From Mikania micrantha (lineage: Eukaryota > Streptophyta > Magnoliopsida > Asterales > Asteraceae), in assembly GCA_009363875.1 (NCBI GenBank), contig CM018698.1:54404067-54468066 (forward strand): 64,000 nucleotides of DNA. The letters run 5' to 3'. This document shows, one piece after another, positions 51,117 to 62,880 of this stretch. A model generated the notes under the pieces. It made no database searches and was not told where the DNA came from. It saw only the letters and a program-made list of their open reading frames with translations. The position numbers and the translations under genes were made by a program. Position 1 is the first letter of the stretch, and the number at the start of each line of letters is the position of its first letter.

Positions 51117-51519
51117 CTCGTAGTGAACAACTGTATAAAATTTAGTTTAATTGTCCTTTTTTATAACATTACCCGACCCGATCTGACATAATCCGACCCA
51201 ACCCAACTTGAACACAAACGACCCTTAAATATTTCCGCCCCCATGAAAAAAAATCCGGGTCCGCCACTGTCCAGAGGGTATGCATGGGAGGGGTTGATCG
51301 ATGTGACCAAGTGACTGAAGGTGATCGAGGGCCGAGGGTTCAGGTGTGGTCTGGAGTTGTGAGATGTAAGGCCACCCGGAGTGGGCTTCGGGAAGGAGCC
51401 GGGGAGGCTTTTGCCGGATCGGGGAAAAGTGGGAACACCGTCCCCTCGGAGGTGGGGTGGGGTGAATCGGGAACCCTTTACCGATTGAAGCTGAGCTGGG
51501 AAGGAGAGGGTGTTCGACC

Positions 51520-52160
51520 GTTGGGGGGGGGGGATTCGACCGTTGTGGGTTTTTAAAAAAAAAATCCAATTTTTTTCTATTTAAACAACTCCAAAACAAT
51601 CACAAATCTCACACTTTTCTCTCATCTTCTACAATCTATACACTAAATTTATAAAATTTTCAAGTAAAATGGAAGGAGATTCATCACGTGGTAGGTCGTC
51701 AACCAAAAAATTTAGAAAACCACAACAAAAAATGTTCAAACGCCTCAAATGAACCCGTTCAACACACCTGGGTATCATCCACAAATGCCATCTCCGAATC
51801 AACCAACATTTTACTACGATCCAATGAACCCGCTTCCATATTTGCAATATTCACCGGACACTCAACAACAATTCAATCAGTGGAAGCAATCGTATCAACA
51901 AGATCAACAAAGTTACCAACAATTCACGTGGTTGTATTCTTCTTCTTTTTTTGGTTGTATTCTTTTTTTATTTTAAATTTAATGAATCTTTTTTTACTTT
52001 ATTATTGTTATTATTTATTGTTAAAATAATTAATTAAAAATAAGATTTGAAAATGGGGAAAAGTGGGACGCAACCGTGCAAAATAGGAAAAAATGAGGAA
52101 AGCTGATGTGGAAACGGGGAAAAATGGGGAAGGATGGGACGACTCCCTCCCCCCTAATAA
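51520..52160 (+). mobile_element. Harbinger-like fragment with a Myb/SANT protein N-terminus
   Basis: ATG at 51,669 opens a short basic frame (MEGDSSRGRSS) that stops early. Near 51,737-51,749 another frame continues as a Pro/Gln/Tyr-rich stretch (MNPFNTPGYHPQMPSPNQP, YYDPMNPLPYLQYSPDTQQQ). This resembles the low-complexity N-terminus of plant Harbinger-associated Myb-like proteins. The DNA-binding domain is absent. Flanks are G-rich (GGGGGGGGGGGATTCGACC at the left, GGGACGACTCCCTCCCCCC at the right) and loosely inverted, which hints at terminal repeats. The assignment is tentative. Confidence 0.4.
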
Positions 52161-52570
52161 AGGATCGGTTTAAGGATAAGTGTGTGTGTTTTAGATTTTT
52201 AGAAAGAGAAAAGGTGGTGACGATATTTAGTTTTAGTTATAAAATAATTAACTTAATTTATTGTTTAAATACAATAACTAAACGTGTTAATTTATCTAAT
52301 TAAATTGATTTTGAAAGGATGTCGTACGTTCGTGTGTGTGATGTTGGTGCAGGTTCTTGATGGTGGCTAACGATGGTTCCATTGTCGAAGATGGTTACAA
52401 ACGCGTTTGAACGGTACGTGTCCGCTCCCCCTGCCCTCAGTGGTGGATTAAATGCACTTGGGACCCACTGTAGGGTTTTTCAGTGTGGTGATGTGGTATA
52501 ATGTGGAAGGTTTTTTAGTGAGATGACTATTGTGGGGTTTTAAGTTCTTCAATAGGGTGATGATGTATCA

Positions 52571-52690
52571 AAAAACCTAATATACTTGTAAATAACAAAC
52601 CTGTAGTTAAATGGGTTACTTTTACCACTTGAATTAGTTGTGACAATATTAAAACCTAATATACTTGTAAATAACAAACCTGTAGTTAAA
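52571..52690. repeat. Direct repeat of about 45 bp
   Basis: AACCTAATATACTTGTAAAT..CCTGTAGTTAAA occurs at about 52,574 and again at about 52,653, separated by unrelated sequence. It is a recent short duplication. Confidence 0.8.
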
Positions 52691-53500
52691 ATTAACAACA
52701 TACTAAATAAATGATGTTAGTTATATATATTATCTTGTTTAAATGAAAAGAAGAATAACTCAAACTTAGAAATTTGTTTTAGGCCCATATAAAGCTTGAT
52801 GTGACAGCCGTATAAGTGTCATAATATTATTTGACTTTTATAATATAATATTTATTCAAACTCTATTTGAAAAACATAATTTAGATTAGAGTTGTTAGAT
52901 GCATGTGTATGTGTCTGATGTTGTCTTTCAAATGAGTTTAGTGACAGCAACCCCCCTGCTAGCAAACATCTTCTTCTTGTTGTCTTCTACTTTGTATTTG
53001 TATTTGTATTTTTTTTTCTTATCTTGCTCTTTATTTAATGACTTTTAGCTGTTATATTTATCGATAAAACAAAATAAAGATAAATGATTTAATTGTGAAT
53101 TTATTGTTATATTTAGATGTTTAAATTATTTATAATCAAAAATCACTGGCTAATGTATCTTATGCCATTGTTTATTAACAAATAAGTAATCTTGTATAAA
53201 ACCATCTACAACGTGCTCGTAGAGGGGCTGCACGTTGGTGATGTCGAGGAAGCCTGCTATAAGGACGTGATGGAGAGAAAGAAGGAAGGGACACACGTCT
53301 TGGGTTTGCACGTATTAACATGTGGTGCATTTGGGATTTTTGTGGGGCTATGCAGAATTAGGAAGGAGAGATGGTAGATGTGAAAAGGATGAGTTTGAGG
53401 TTAAAAGAGAAGAGAGTATGCTAGTGGTAAAAATGGTTAAAAAACTAAGATGACGGTGCTAACTACAATGCATGTGTTAAATAGTTAAAAAGCTAAGATG
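52691..53500. other. Spacer without recognisable gene
   Basis: AT-rich. The short frame at 53,192-53,377 has no recognisable domain. Confidence 0.4.
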
Positions 53501-53509
53501 ACAGTGGTG

Positions 53510-53826
53510 ACTATGATTAGGGATGGTAAAAAAAAAACCCACACCTCACGGGTTTACCCGAAGCCCTCTACATATGAGACGGGTATTCTTGAACCCGATG
53601 GGTATTAGGCCAGGTATGGGATTAAGTCAGTTATTCACAATCAGTATATTTAGCTAACTAACGGGTATACCCGAAACCCGCCGGGATACCCGATACCCGA
53701 CGGGTAAATACCCGATGGGTTTTGGGATAGGTATGAGACAAGCTTTTATAATCAGGTATGGAACTAGGAGTCTAGGATTGATCAAACCCGTCTCAAACCC
53801 GGCTTATTTTCATCCCTAACTATGAT
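53510..53826. mobile_element. hAT-type MITE (ACCCG-rich)
   Basis: The element 53,518-53,818 (301 bp) starts TAGGGATGG and ends CATCCCTA. It is flanked by a perfect 8-bp target duplication ACTATGAT (53,510-53,517 and 53,819-53,826). The interior is rich in ACCCG/CGGGT repeats in both orientations. Confidence 0.9.
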
Positions 53827-54234
53827 GCATGTGTTAAGTGCATCTACTTGCATCGCGGACAATATAAGAAAAAGAACTAAAGTGTTATATTATAGATGGT
53901 TATTATTTCTTTTACTTGAAAGAAAAGTAGCATGGATTATTATATTGTTGTAGAGCTTTTCAAATTGTATCATATATGACTCACTCGATCGTTTATTTTA
54001 CGGGTCATAAAGCTAAAAACAAAGCTATTGATGAATAATGCCCAAAACACTTGGACTTATCATTGTAATATGTTAGATCGATCTAGCATTGTATACATGT
54101 GCATAAAAACCAGCTGTAACAATAAACAAAAATTCGTACTTTGGAGGCATGAGTTTAATGATTTAAACACGTATATACATGTGCATCAAAACACATTACA
54201 AAATTAAAATTAAAAATTGGAGTTAGTTGCCGTT

Positions 54235-54625
54235 TAACCCATATCAAAGAAAATGGGTTGGTTTAGGTAAACAATTGTAGTATAATGGGTTGAAATAAGT
54301 AACATCATAATATTGAATGATTTGAGATGGGTAGCACATAAAGACAATGTGGGTCAAGATGGGTAACCAAAAAACTATGTAAAGACAATGGATTCAAACA
54401 TTTAAGAATGATTAATAACATATTTGATGAGAAAATCACTAAAATTTATCTAAATAGACTATTTGTTTACTTATAACACATCTTAAGTTTAACTAAATTG
54501 ATGGTTTTTAAGAACAATCAATTTAGACCCGAACTGATTTTGCTTAAAACCCGTTCTGACCTGAACTCATCCTGATCTGAACCTGTTCTAACTCGTTACC
54601 CAACCCGATCGAACCCACCCAATTT
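54235..54625 (-). repeat. Dispersed repeat, copy B (inverted to 40.25 kb)
   Basis: The reverse complement aligns with 40,250-40,575 across most of its length. Shared blocks include GGGTTGG, GTTAGAACAGGT, GGTCAGAAC and TTCGGGTCTAAAT. Confidence 0.65.
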
Positions 54626-55059
54626 AATTAGCAGACATAGGTAGTTGCATCTATATAATGGATTAGATATGTTATTATTATTATGAGTAAGGTTATTGTA
54701 CAAAGTGATACTTTTGTAAAAAGTATAAAAAACAAAGTACTATTATAATATTTACACAGTGCTATTATAATATTTAATAATTCTTTGTTAATTATAGCAC
54801 ATTGTTATTTATAATAACATTTTGCTTTTTACACTTTTTACAAAAATCTCATTTTGTATCTGAACCTATCTTTTATTATTATTAAGCACGACCACACACA
54901 CACATATACATATATATATATATATATAACACATTAAACATTTGAAGTTCTTTACATTTAAAGTTATATACTTATCTTACACTTAGACCTTTATATATAA
55001 AGTGTTTTACTTACTAAAATCTATCCATCACTAAGATGTGTGCATAGAAAAAGTAAATG

Positions 55060-55655
55060 ATGATGGTACATAGAGATACCGTAATTAGGAAAGGCGTGGG
55101 ATGCATTAATTAAGTGTAATCATGATACCCAGGCAAACATTAAATGCAACCCATCCAGCATTTAATGAAGGGATGGTGAGCAACTAATATGGGGTAAGGT
55201 CAGCCGCATATTCGTCAAAATGACTAAGGGAAAAACGGAAGGTCCTTACCTCAGGGATAAAGACCCAAGGTGTATCCAGAAGAACTTGTGGGGAAAAACC
55301 AAGAAGGAGGATATAAAGAAGAGGTTTAAGAAAGTTGAGCGCATTCATTACTCCAGAACCACTAAAATAACCTGAATTAAAGGAAGGCAGCCGTCTGTAT
55401 TAAAGGCACTCGAAAGGTCCTTATGCTCGGAGACGGAGGAAACCTTCCCTCGTGTATTGAGTCAATACTCCCTGAACATCTTGTAGTATTCCTGTAAGGA
55501 ACTCGATCCCCTGGTAGTTTAACATATTCTATTGTAACCCCTGCCATGGGGAATGTTTGTCCTATCCCAACTTAATAAACGAAGTTATCGTTTGGGATTT
55601 GCTTGTGTTGTTCATAACTAAATCCGTCATAATTTGGTTTTTCAGTAAACATGGA
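55060..55655 (+). repeat. Solo-LTR-like unit with TATA and polyadenylation signals
   Basis: A G/C-richer island in AT-rich DNA. It contains ATATAAAG (about 55,311), AATAAA (55,574-55,579) and an end reading GTTTTTCAGTAAACA. The TATA-to-AATAAA spacing of about 265 bp is LTR-like. Short similar flanks (ACATAGAGAT near 55,065 and ACATGGAGAT near 55,648) could be a target duplication but do not agree with TG..CA ends. A non-coding transcription unit is the alternative. Confidence 0.45.
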
Positions 55656-55659
55656 GATA

Positions 55660-57285
55660 TTAAGCACATAACTTAAGTACGAAACTCATCAAAATGATGT
55701 AGGTTTAATTAAATTTCATTAAAAAATATATTTTTTCTTAGTTCTATTCTATCAATGTTGCACGTAAAGATCAAAATGAATCTCACTATAAAAAAGAAAA
55801 AGAAGAAAGATTCTTTAAAAATATGTTGTTTAATAAAAATTCATTCATTTTGATGAGTTATGTACACAAGTTAGGTTTTTAACAATTTCATATTCACTTT
55901 TTCCATGCATATGTATATGGGTTCATTTAATTAAGACTAGTTAACATCGTATCAGTCCCCCTATATTTGTATGTATGTATGTGTTAAGGTGTGTGTATGT
56001 ATATACGTACGTACGTATGTGTTTGCAGTTAGCATACTATAGTGGCATCAAATGACAATACATACACCAATTCCAAGCTACACATGATGAATAAAAACAT
56101 CAGGCTTATCTGATCAACTAGCCATGACCCATTCCCCTTGCAATAAATATCTTAGCCAGTTTATTAAGAGGACAACATTCACATGGTCTTTTAGCTGTTA
56201 TTAACGAAGCTATGATATGACAAACACAAGTAGATCTCTGTATTTTATGTTTTTAAAATGAAACCATATTTCTCTCTTTTTCTTTCTTTTTTACTCTTAA
56301 TTCCCATTTAATTAGTTTGGCCTGTGTGTTTTAATTTATAGTAAATTTAATAATATTATTTTGTTTGACCTACACAGCCACCTAGCTCCTCCTAACACTA
56401 AACAGTCAGGTGTGACAAGCCTACACCATTTAAGAGGAAACTTACAACTTAAGAAACCACCTGACTCAACATAGATAATTTTAATCTGTTTTAGATAAGA
56501 CTCAAATCCAAGACATTTCACTAAAGAGTGATTCATTATAATAAGAACCAACAATTGTAAATAACTAAAAAAAACCACCTTTATGAGCACAAAATTTAAT
56601 GGATATAAAAGTAATTTACCTTATAAATAGAAGAAGTTACTTTTATTCTATTAAACTTGTGAAAGAAATGGTTATTTTAGTTATTAAATAACATTGGTTC
56701 TCATTTGAACATTCGTCTAAGTCAATGGATATTGTTAGACTAGAAGTTTTTTTTTTGTGTATCACTAAATTAATAATATAAGTTAAAAAGATAAATCAGT
56801 AAAGTAATCGTTTGAATCATTGGGTCCACATGTTTTTGAATTATAATTAAGATTTTGTGTTTTTATCCCTAGCTAGGTAGCTAGAATTATAAAGCTAGTT
56901 TTAGAACTATCACTAAAACACTAAGCTATAAGATATAAAATTATATATAAATTAAACCAAACAAATAGAAAACGACACAACTTGCAAAACAATCTAAAAC
57001 TACTCCCGGACATCACCCCGACACACGCTACAATAAAAACTATCAACCAACAATAAATAGATTAAAACCTAAAATGACGTGTTGGTTCGTTAGTTTCTTG
57101 TGAAACTCGATTTCATATTTGAAGACTCACAAGCTGCTGCTGATGTTAAAAAGTATAAATAACTAGTTATAATTGTAAAACAAGAAGAGTTGATAATTTT
57201 TAAAAAGCTAGGATATATAGTAAAAAAGTATATGATGTAATTACTTTTGGGCCCTGTTATTTGGACACCCATGTACGATCAGTTA
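55660..57285. other. AT-rich spacer
   Basis: Short microsatellites (GTAT/GTAC-type near 55,970-56,022). No gene could be supported. Confidence 0.4.
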
Positions 57286-57289
57286 ACGT

Positions 57290-58400
57290 CATTTGACTCT
57301 ATACAAGTCGTATAGTCAAATACGGGTCGTATTAGTGTCAGATGTGTCAGACAATGTCTGGTGGCTGAAACCATACGAATAATATGGGGCGTATATCATA
57401 CGAATCGTATGAGGCTATACAACTTGTATAAAATTGTGAGATTAAATTTGAGTGAATTTATAGAGGTTTAAAGCGATATAATATAGTTTTTACAACCGGA
57501 CCTCCAAATAGTAGCGGCATACGAACCTCCTGTCCACAAAGGGTAAACAAGACAGCCTCGTGCTACTGTAAACCCTCAAATCCACCAGCGTGGACTGAAC
57601 TGGAATGTGGACAAGAACCCAAGAGTGATTTCCCCAAAAGTCAGGAAACCAACCATCTCAAAAAAACGCCGCAATGGGCCGAAGCCCCGATGATGGCAGT
57701 AGCGTACTCTGTCGCTCCAAGCGTCTCTAGTAAGCTCTAGTCGATGGTCTAGGCTCCACAATCTCCTACGCGACCAACTGTCTGACAAGCTTGTGCGCCT
57801 TAGACCCTCGCAGGAACTGCAGCGGATGGGCACCTGACATTCAATCCGAACGATCTTCGTCCGAATCCGAGCTCGACGACTCACGGGCACAATTACGTGT
57901 TGGCAGATCTACAAAAGAAAAGAAATGAAAAACATAGATTTGTAGAACAATACAGGTCGTATGGTTCATCCCTTCAAAAACCTACCCAATTGGTTCATAT
58001 TCTCGTAGAACTATAAGAGCCGTATGGGTCCATATGACTCGTATTGTTCGCCAAATTAAAAAAAATCGCACATTTTCAACCCAATATCACAGTCCTACTT
58101 ATAAAATCACAAAAAACGTGTACGTATTATATCGTTCTTTCTATGGTACGTATTCGCACACAAACCAATGATTTATCCAAAAATCGCGTCAAATAATTGA
58201 TACGTGAACCGAGAAGTCAAATAATTGGCACACAATTTAAAATTAAAAGGATAAGGATCAATACGGGCTGTATAGATGGTGTCAACGAACCGGTGTCAGT
58301 CCTATGATTTGGCGTGTCATTGTTTGTTAGGAATAAAATATCCATGCAACCCGTATGAAGCCATATGACTCATATGGATGGTGTTTCGTAAACCGGCTTA
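57290..58400. repeat. Palindromes of ATACGGGTCGTAT type around the ORF1-like remnant
   Basis: Dyads such as CAAATACGGGTCGTATT, CATACGAATCGTATG, ATACAGGTCGTATGG, GCCGTATGGGTCCATATGAC and ACCCGTATGAAGCCATATGA occur at 57,300-57,430 and 57,950-58,390. They flank the ORF1-like remnant as the GACGGGCC dyads flank the locus at 20-21 kb, with a different core sequence. Confidence 0.65.
57576..57908 (-). pseudogene. Second Athila ORF1-like remnant
   Basis: The frame has FLTFGEITLGFLSTFQF near its end. It resembles the VEFLSTFRY block of the copy at 19.6-20.7 kb and lies at a comparable distance from the 5' end. The coding part begins just after a pyrimidine-rich tract ending TTTTGTAG (minus strand, about 57,909-57,933), and the preceding GTTTTTCAT..TTTTCT sequence resembles that of the first locus. 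Everything downstream of this block is missing. Similarity is short, so the call rests on sequence plus layout. Confidence 0.45.
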
Positions 58401-58698
58401 GCATCTTTCTAACAGTTCCCTTACTTTTTCTTGATACGAATTGTTTAAAAATGTTTAAAAATTTATTTTTTTATTGACTTTGTATTCTTTTTTTATACCC
58501 GATTTATTTAATAAAAAAAATATGAATAAACATATCTTACGTTGGAGAACCAACCCAAAGCCCTCCACTCAAAAGAATTTAATCTTTTAGTGACATCCAA
58601 TTGAGCCACTATTTATTTATTTATTTATTTATTTATTTCCTTTATTTATTTTTCCTGTTTACATTGGTACAAGGTTGAAAATAACTCTAATTACCCCC

Positions 58699-60489
58699 TT
58701 AGACTATCTACAGCGGTCATCCCACTGAAAACCCTTCCCCACTGAAATTTCCTGCCACGTCATCACCCCACTGAAAACCTTTAACACTCACAATGGTTAC
58801 CCCACTGAAAACTCTTCCCCACTATTCCACGTTATCAACAATTAAAATTAAATAAAAAAACATTACTCTAATTTAAAATAATTCAATATTTTACAAAAAA
58901 AACACACATTACATTAAAAAAAACAATAACATATTAAAAATATACTAGTCGGCTTAGATGCTACGAATGACAATATCGGTGCGAACCCTTTCGTTTCGCA
59001 ACGCCAAAATTTGGTTATCTCTACACGGGTCATCAATGTCAAAAGGAGATGACGGTTCGTCTTCATCGGGAACAAACGGGCTAATCGACTTGCCCTCACA
59101 TTCAAGTATCATATTGTGTATTATGATACATGCATACATAACTGATCTATTTTTTTAGGATGCCATGCTCTAGCCGGATTTTTTATAATATGAAATCTTT
59201 TTTTAAGAACACCAAAAGCCCGCTCAATATCCTTCCTTGCACCCTCTTGTGCTAATTGAAACCTTTTCCGTTTAAAGGCCGTTGGACATGTTGGTTGTTG
59301 GACATGTTATTGTTTGCATAAAAACCGGCCATTCTGGGTAATCCCGTCAGCAAGATAGTAACCGTGAGTTTACTCGTTATCGTTACAAAAAAACGATGAT
59401 TGTGGAAACACACCGTTTTCCATATCATTGAGTAACGGCGACGAGTTTAGAACGTTTAAGTCGTTATTCGCACCCGGCATGCCAAAATATGGATGCCAAA
59501 TCCATAAATCATGTGAAGCAACTGCTTCAAGAATAATCGAGGGGCATCCGTGATCGCCTCTCATAAATTGTCCTCTCCATGCAACCGGACAATTTTCTCA
59601 ATCCCGGTGCATACAATCAATACTACCAAGCATACCGGGAAACCCATGATAATTTTCATGGTGTTCATACAAATTCATAACATCATTATAATTTGGTTTG
59701 CGCAAATATTTAGGACCATAGAGTCGACGGATATTCTTACAGAAATTATAAAGGCACTCTCTGGAAGTGCTGCCTGACATCTGTAAATAGTCGTCCATTA
59801 AGTCTGCCGTATTCCCGTATGCCAATTGTCGAATAGCCGACGTACACTTTTGTAACAGTGTAAATCCTTGCTTGCCGCGAGCATCCCATCTCAATTGAAA
59901 ATAAGTATCCACAACCTCCAAATCGTTCACGATACGTTCAAATAGAGGTCGTTGCATCCGGAAACGCCTCTTGAACAACGTCTCATTATACAACGCTTCG
60001 GGCCCAAAATAATGACGCATCAACAGCTCATGCCCCGCTTCCCTGTCTCGATTAATTTGAATTCTTCTAATTATAGGCCGAGGAATCTGAGAAGCGTTTT
60101 CTTGAGCCATCGTAGACAAAGCCGAGATAAAAAGATCAATACCCTCGCTATCAGAAGATGAGAATACCGTAGAGGATGATGACATTTTTATAAAAAAATG
60201 TATAAAAATTAAGAGAGTTTTGAATGAAAATGAGTGTGTAAATAGTTGAAATGAGTGGTTTATATAAATATTGATTTTATTATTTATTATTTTTTTTTAC
60301 TTGTAGCCGTTAACATGGGCCCACCATTTTGAAACCACCCAATCACGTTCAAGACATCCAAACGGGGAGCGGGGGCCGTTCGACCTGGCTGGGCGGACCA
60401 CCGCTGGCCTGGGGGCGGTGTTCCCGCTGGGCACCGCGACGAGAAGGGGCACCGCTGGCTGAGCGGGATACCCACTGTGGGTAGTCTTA
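58699..60489 (-). mobile_element. PIF/Harbinger element with TTA target duplication
   Basis: The element 58,702-60,486 (1,785 bp) has inverted ends: GACTATCTACAGCGGTCATC at the left, and GATACCCACTGTGGGTAGTC at the right. TTA lies on both sides, the hallmark of this superfamily. Sub-terminal repeats are CCCACTGAAAACC (left) and GGGGCACCGC/GGGCGG-rich sequence (right). It contains a transposase remnant but no Myb-like partner gene, so it is a deleted, non-autonomous copy. Confidence 0.85.
58954..60185 (-). pseudogene. HARBI1-like DDE transposase, disabled
   Basis: Starts MSSSSTVFSSSDSEG at 60,185. It then shows the Harbinger nuclease blocks FKRRFRMQRPLFERIV, DYLQMSGSTSRECLYNFC, GMLGSIDCMH, FMRGDHGCPSIILEAVAS, GANNDLNVL, KDIERAFGVLKKRF and the C-terminal SISPFVPDEDEPSSPFD. 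Candidate acidic residues are in SIDCMH, NNDLNVL and DIERAFG. In-frame stops lie at 59,598-59,600 (Trp to stop expected) and 59,370-59,372 (Tyr to stop expected), with frameshifts near 59,340 and 59,145. An active HARBI1-type protein also needs a Myb-like partner. Confidence 0.88.
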
Positions 60490-61240
60490 TAACTATCTGT
60501 CATGCCAAAATAAGGCATGATTACCCATGCCAGTATTGCAATTGATCTTTTCCTGCATATATATAATTGTTATAAAAAAGACATTAATTATTAATATTTT
60601 AGAGTAAATTACATTTTAGGTACATGTGAACAGTGCATTTTAATCAATTGATATTACACTTCTGGTTTCTGTATCTTTTAAAAAATAATTACGGCTTTAT
60701 TTTAACTATTTTAATTTCAAATATACTTTTCTATCAATGCAGCCCCATTGATTTAAACAACTAACGGTTTTGGTCACAAAAACCTAACTATACTAGCGGC
60801 TTTGGTTCAAACCTAACTATTGGTACGGTTTTGGCCCCCAAACCTAACTACGGTTGTGGGCCAAAATAATTAATTGTTTAAACCACACGGGATAAACCGT
60901 TAGTTGTTTAAAACACAGGGCTTGCACTGATAAAAGACTCTATTTTGAGTTTAGATTGTTAAAACACTTAAATCACAAGAGGTAAAACCGTAATTTACTC
61001 TTTTTAAAATAACAATTTTTGGTCAAGGATATTTTAGCAAGAAAAATCCAACTTTATTAAAAAAATGGATTCAAAGATTATAGGCATCAAATCACAAGGA
61101 TTGATTTGTTGAAGGATTTACTTTTTGACTCAAATGATTAAAATGTCTAACACAATGAAAACAAAAAAATAAATAATCAAAAGTATTATATTTATATCAC
61201 ACCACACATCCGAACTAATTTCTTTGCCACATAGCATTCA
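60490..61240. other. Spacer with AACCGT-type repeats
   Basis: About 60,755-60,960 has several AACCTAACTA / GGTTTTGG-type short repeats. No gene seen. Confidence 0.35.
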
Positions 61241-61242
61241 AA

Positions 61243-61289
61243 CCAACCAACCAACCAACCAACCCACCCCCCCCCCCCCCCCCCCCTCC
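61243..61289. repeat. (CCAA)n plus poly-C tract
   Basis: About five CCAA units followed by a run of roughly 20 cytosines, broken once by T. It is the longest G/C homopolymer in the window. Confidence 0.9.
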
Positions 61290-62880
61290 CAAAGGCTCAT
61301 CTGGTTCCATCTTGGATCTCCAAAACCATTTCGAAAGAAGAGTCAAATTCGTTGCTTGCAATCCAAGAAAATTTTTGGATATTGATGAGGTTTTTCATAA
61401 AAATTTGTATCTAATTCCTTATAGCTTGTTTATTTATCACATAGGATGGAAGGGATGGAGCTCCGGTTTTGGAAATCGAGCATTTAACAAGAGAATAGGG
61501 ACGGAAAATCGACGCCAACGGTTGGCTTGTATCATGGGTTTACTAGGTCTTATCTTGTGTGACTGTTGATTAATGTAGTTTAAGATGCATTAAAATGAAA
61601 ATAACATGAAATCTTCTTATTGGGTTACAATACAAGAAATAAAAGAAAGTCATGGTAATTTTTGGCTATGTTAATTCACCTTGAAAAAGATTTTTTTTTT
61701 AAACGGCTAATTTTTATGAAAGTAAGAACTGCCCCAGCAAGTCGCTAGACTACAAAACAATAGATACAATCACCAAAAATAATCTACAATTCAAAACTAC
61801 ACGAATTCTTGCAACTTAGTTCACCCAATCTAGCTCAATTCTTTACCCTTGTATAACTCAATGTCTTGACCTCATTCAAAAGACTTGGTATTAATATTCT
61901 CCTTACTTTAAAAATCCTCTTATTTATTGATATATATACACCAATTGAAAAGGAATAATTCCTTTAAGATTTTTTTAAGAAAAAAATCTTTTAATTATTA
62001 GTGCTATTGATATGTAATGATTAGTGGTACTATTAGCAATTATTAGAGCTACTAATATGTAATGATTAGTGTAATGATTTGCTTGGAATTAAAAAAAAAA
62101 AAAGATTTGATACGTACTATTCTAAATGATGGTTTATTTTATTGATTAAGTGGGTGCTTGGTAAGGTCTTGCACGCTTGAGCGATCAATGATATAAATCA
62201 GCTAAAGGATTATATCTTTAATCATGTTTTACAAATGCTTTTATATATCTTTTTCTAAAGTTTTGTATGCATATATATTAATTTATTATTCGCACTCAAA
62301 TCAATTTTCATTAACATAATTACAAATTTCTAGCTGTTCTTTTCTTTTTTTTTTCCTATTAAGTATAAACTCAAAATAGTTACGGTTTGATTTTATAAAT
62401 CACACCAAATTCAATAACTTTTATGAATATATCAAAATAGTTTGCCGTGACTTGTTAAACTTTTTGTATGCACTTATAGTTTATATTAATACAATAATAT
62501 ATATATACACATATTTATATATGTATATAATGTGTAAGTAGTATTCTATTCTAGAATATATATATTGTAATGAAGCAGTAATCTAGTAAATAAAAGACGT
62601 AAATATATAAATTTTAGGTCTTTTATCCCTTTTTTCCAACAAACTTTTAGTCTTCTGTTTTTAATAAAAATTCAGTAATTGCATAAACTCTCTTTTTAAA
62701 TTAAATCATTCTCATGTATATATAATGCGGAAATTGCGGTATTTGATAAAATAACTATATACATAATCATATACAACACATTTTCAAATTGATAAATATA
62801 TCAAAAGCTAATTACCTCTTCTTGATAAGTATTTTCTTTTAAATGCATTAGCATAACGTATAGGTAACATAAGATTATGT
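61290..62880. other. Spacer, no recognisable gene
   Basis: The frame at 61,312-61,569 (85 codons, MDLQNHFERRVKFV start) opens just after the poly-C tract. I do not recognise any domain in it and there is no splice context. The remainder is AT-rich. Confidence 0.35.

Noticed and set aside
51225..51599. Pro/Ser-rich frame at 51.2-51.6 kb and its complement
   Set aside because: Low-complexity G/C-rich transposon terminus, with no domain and frames on both strands.
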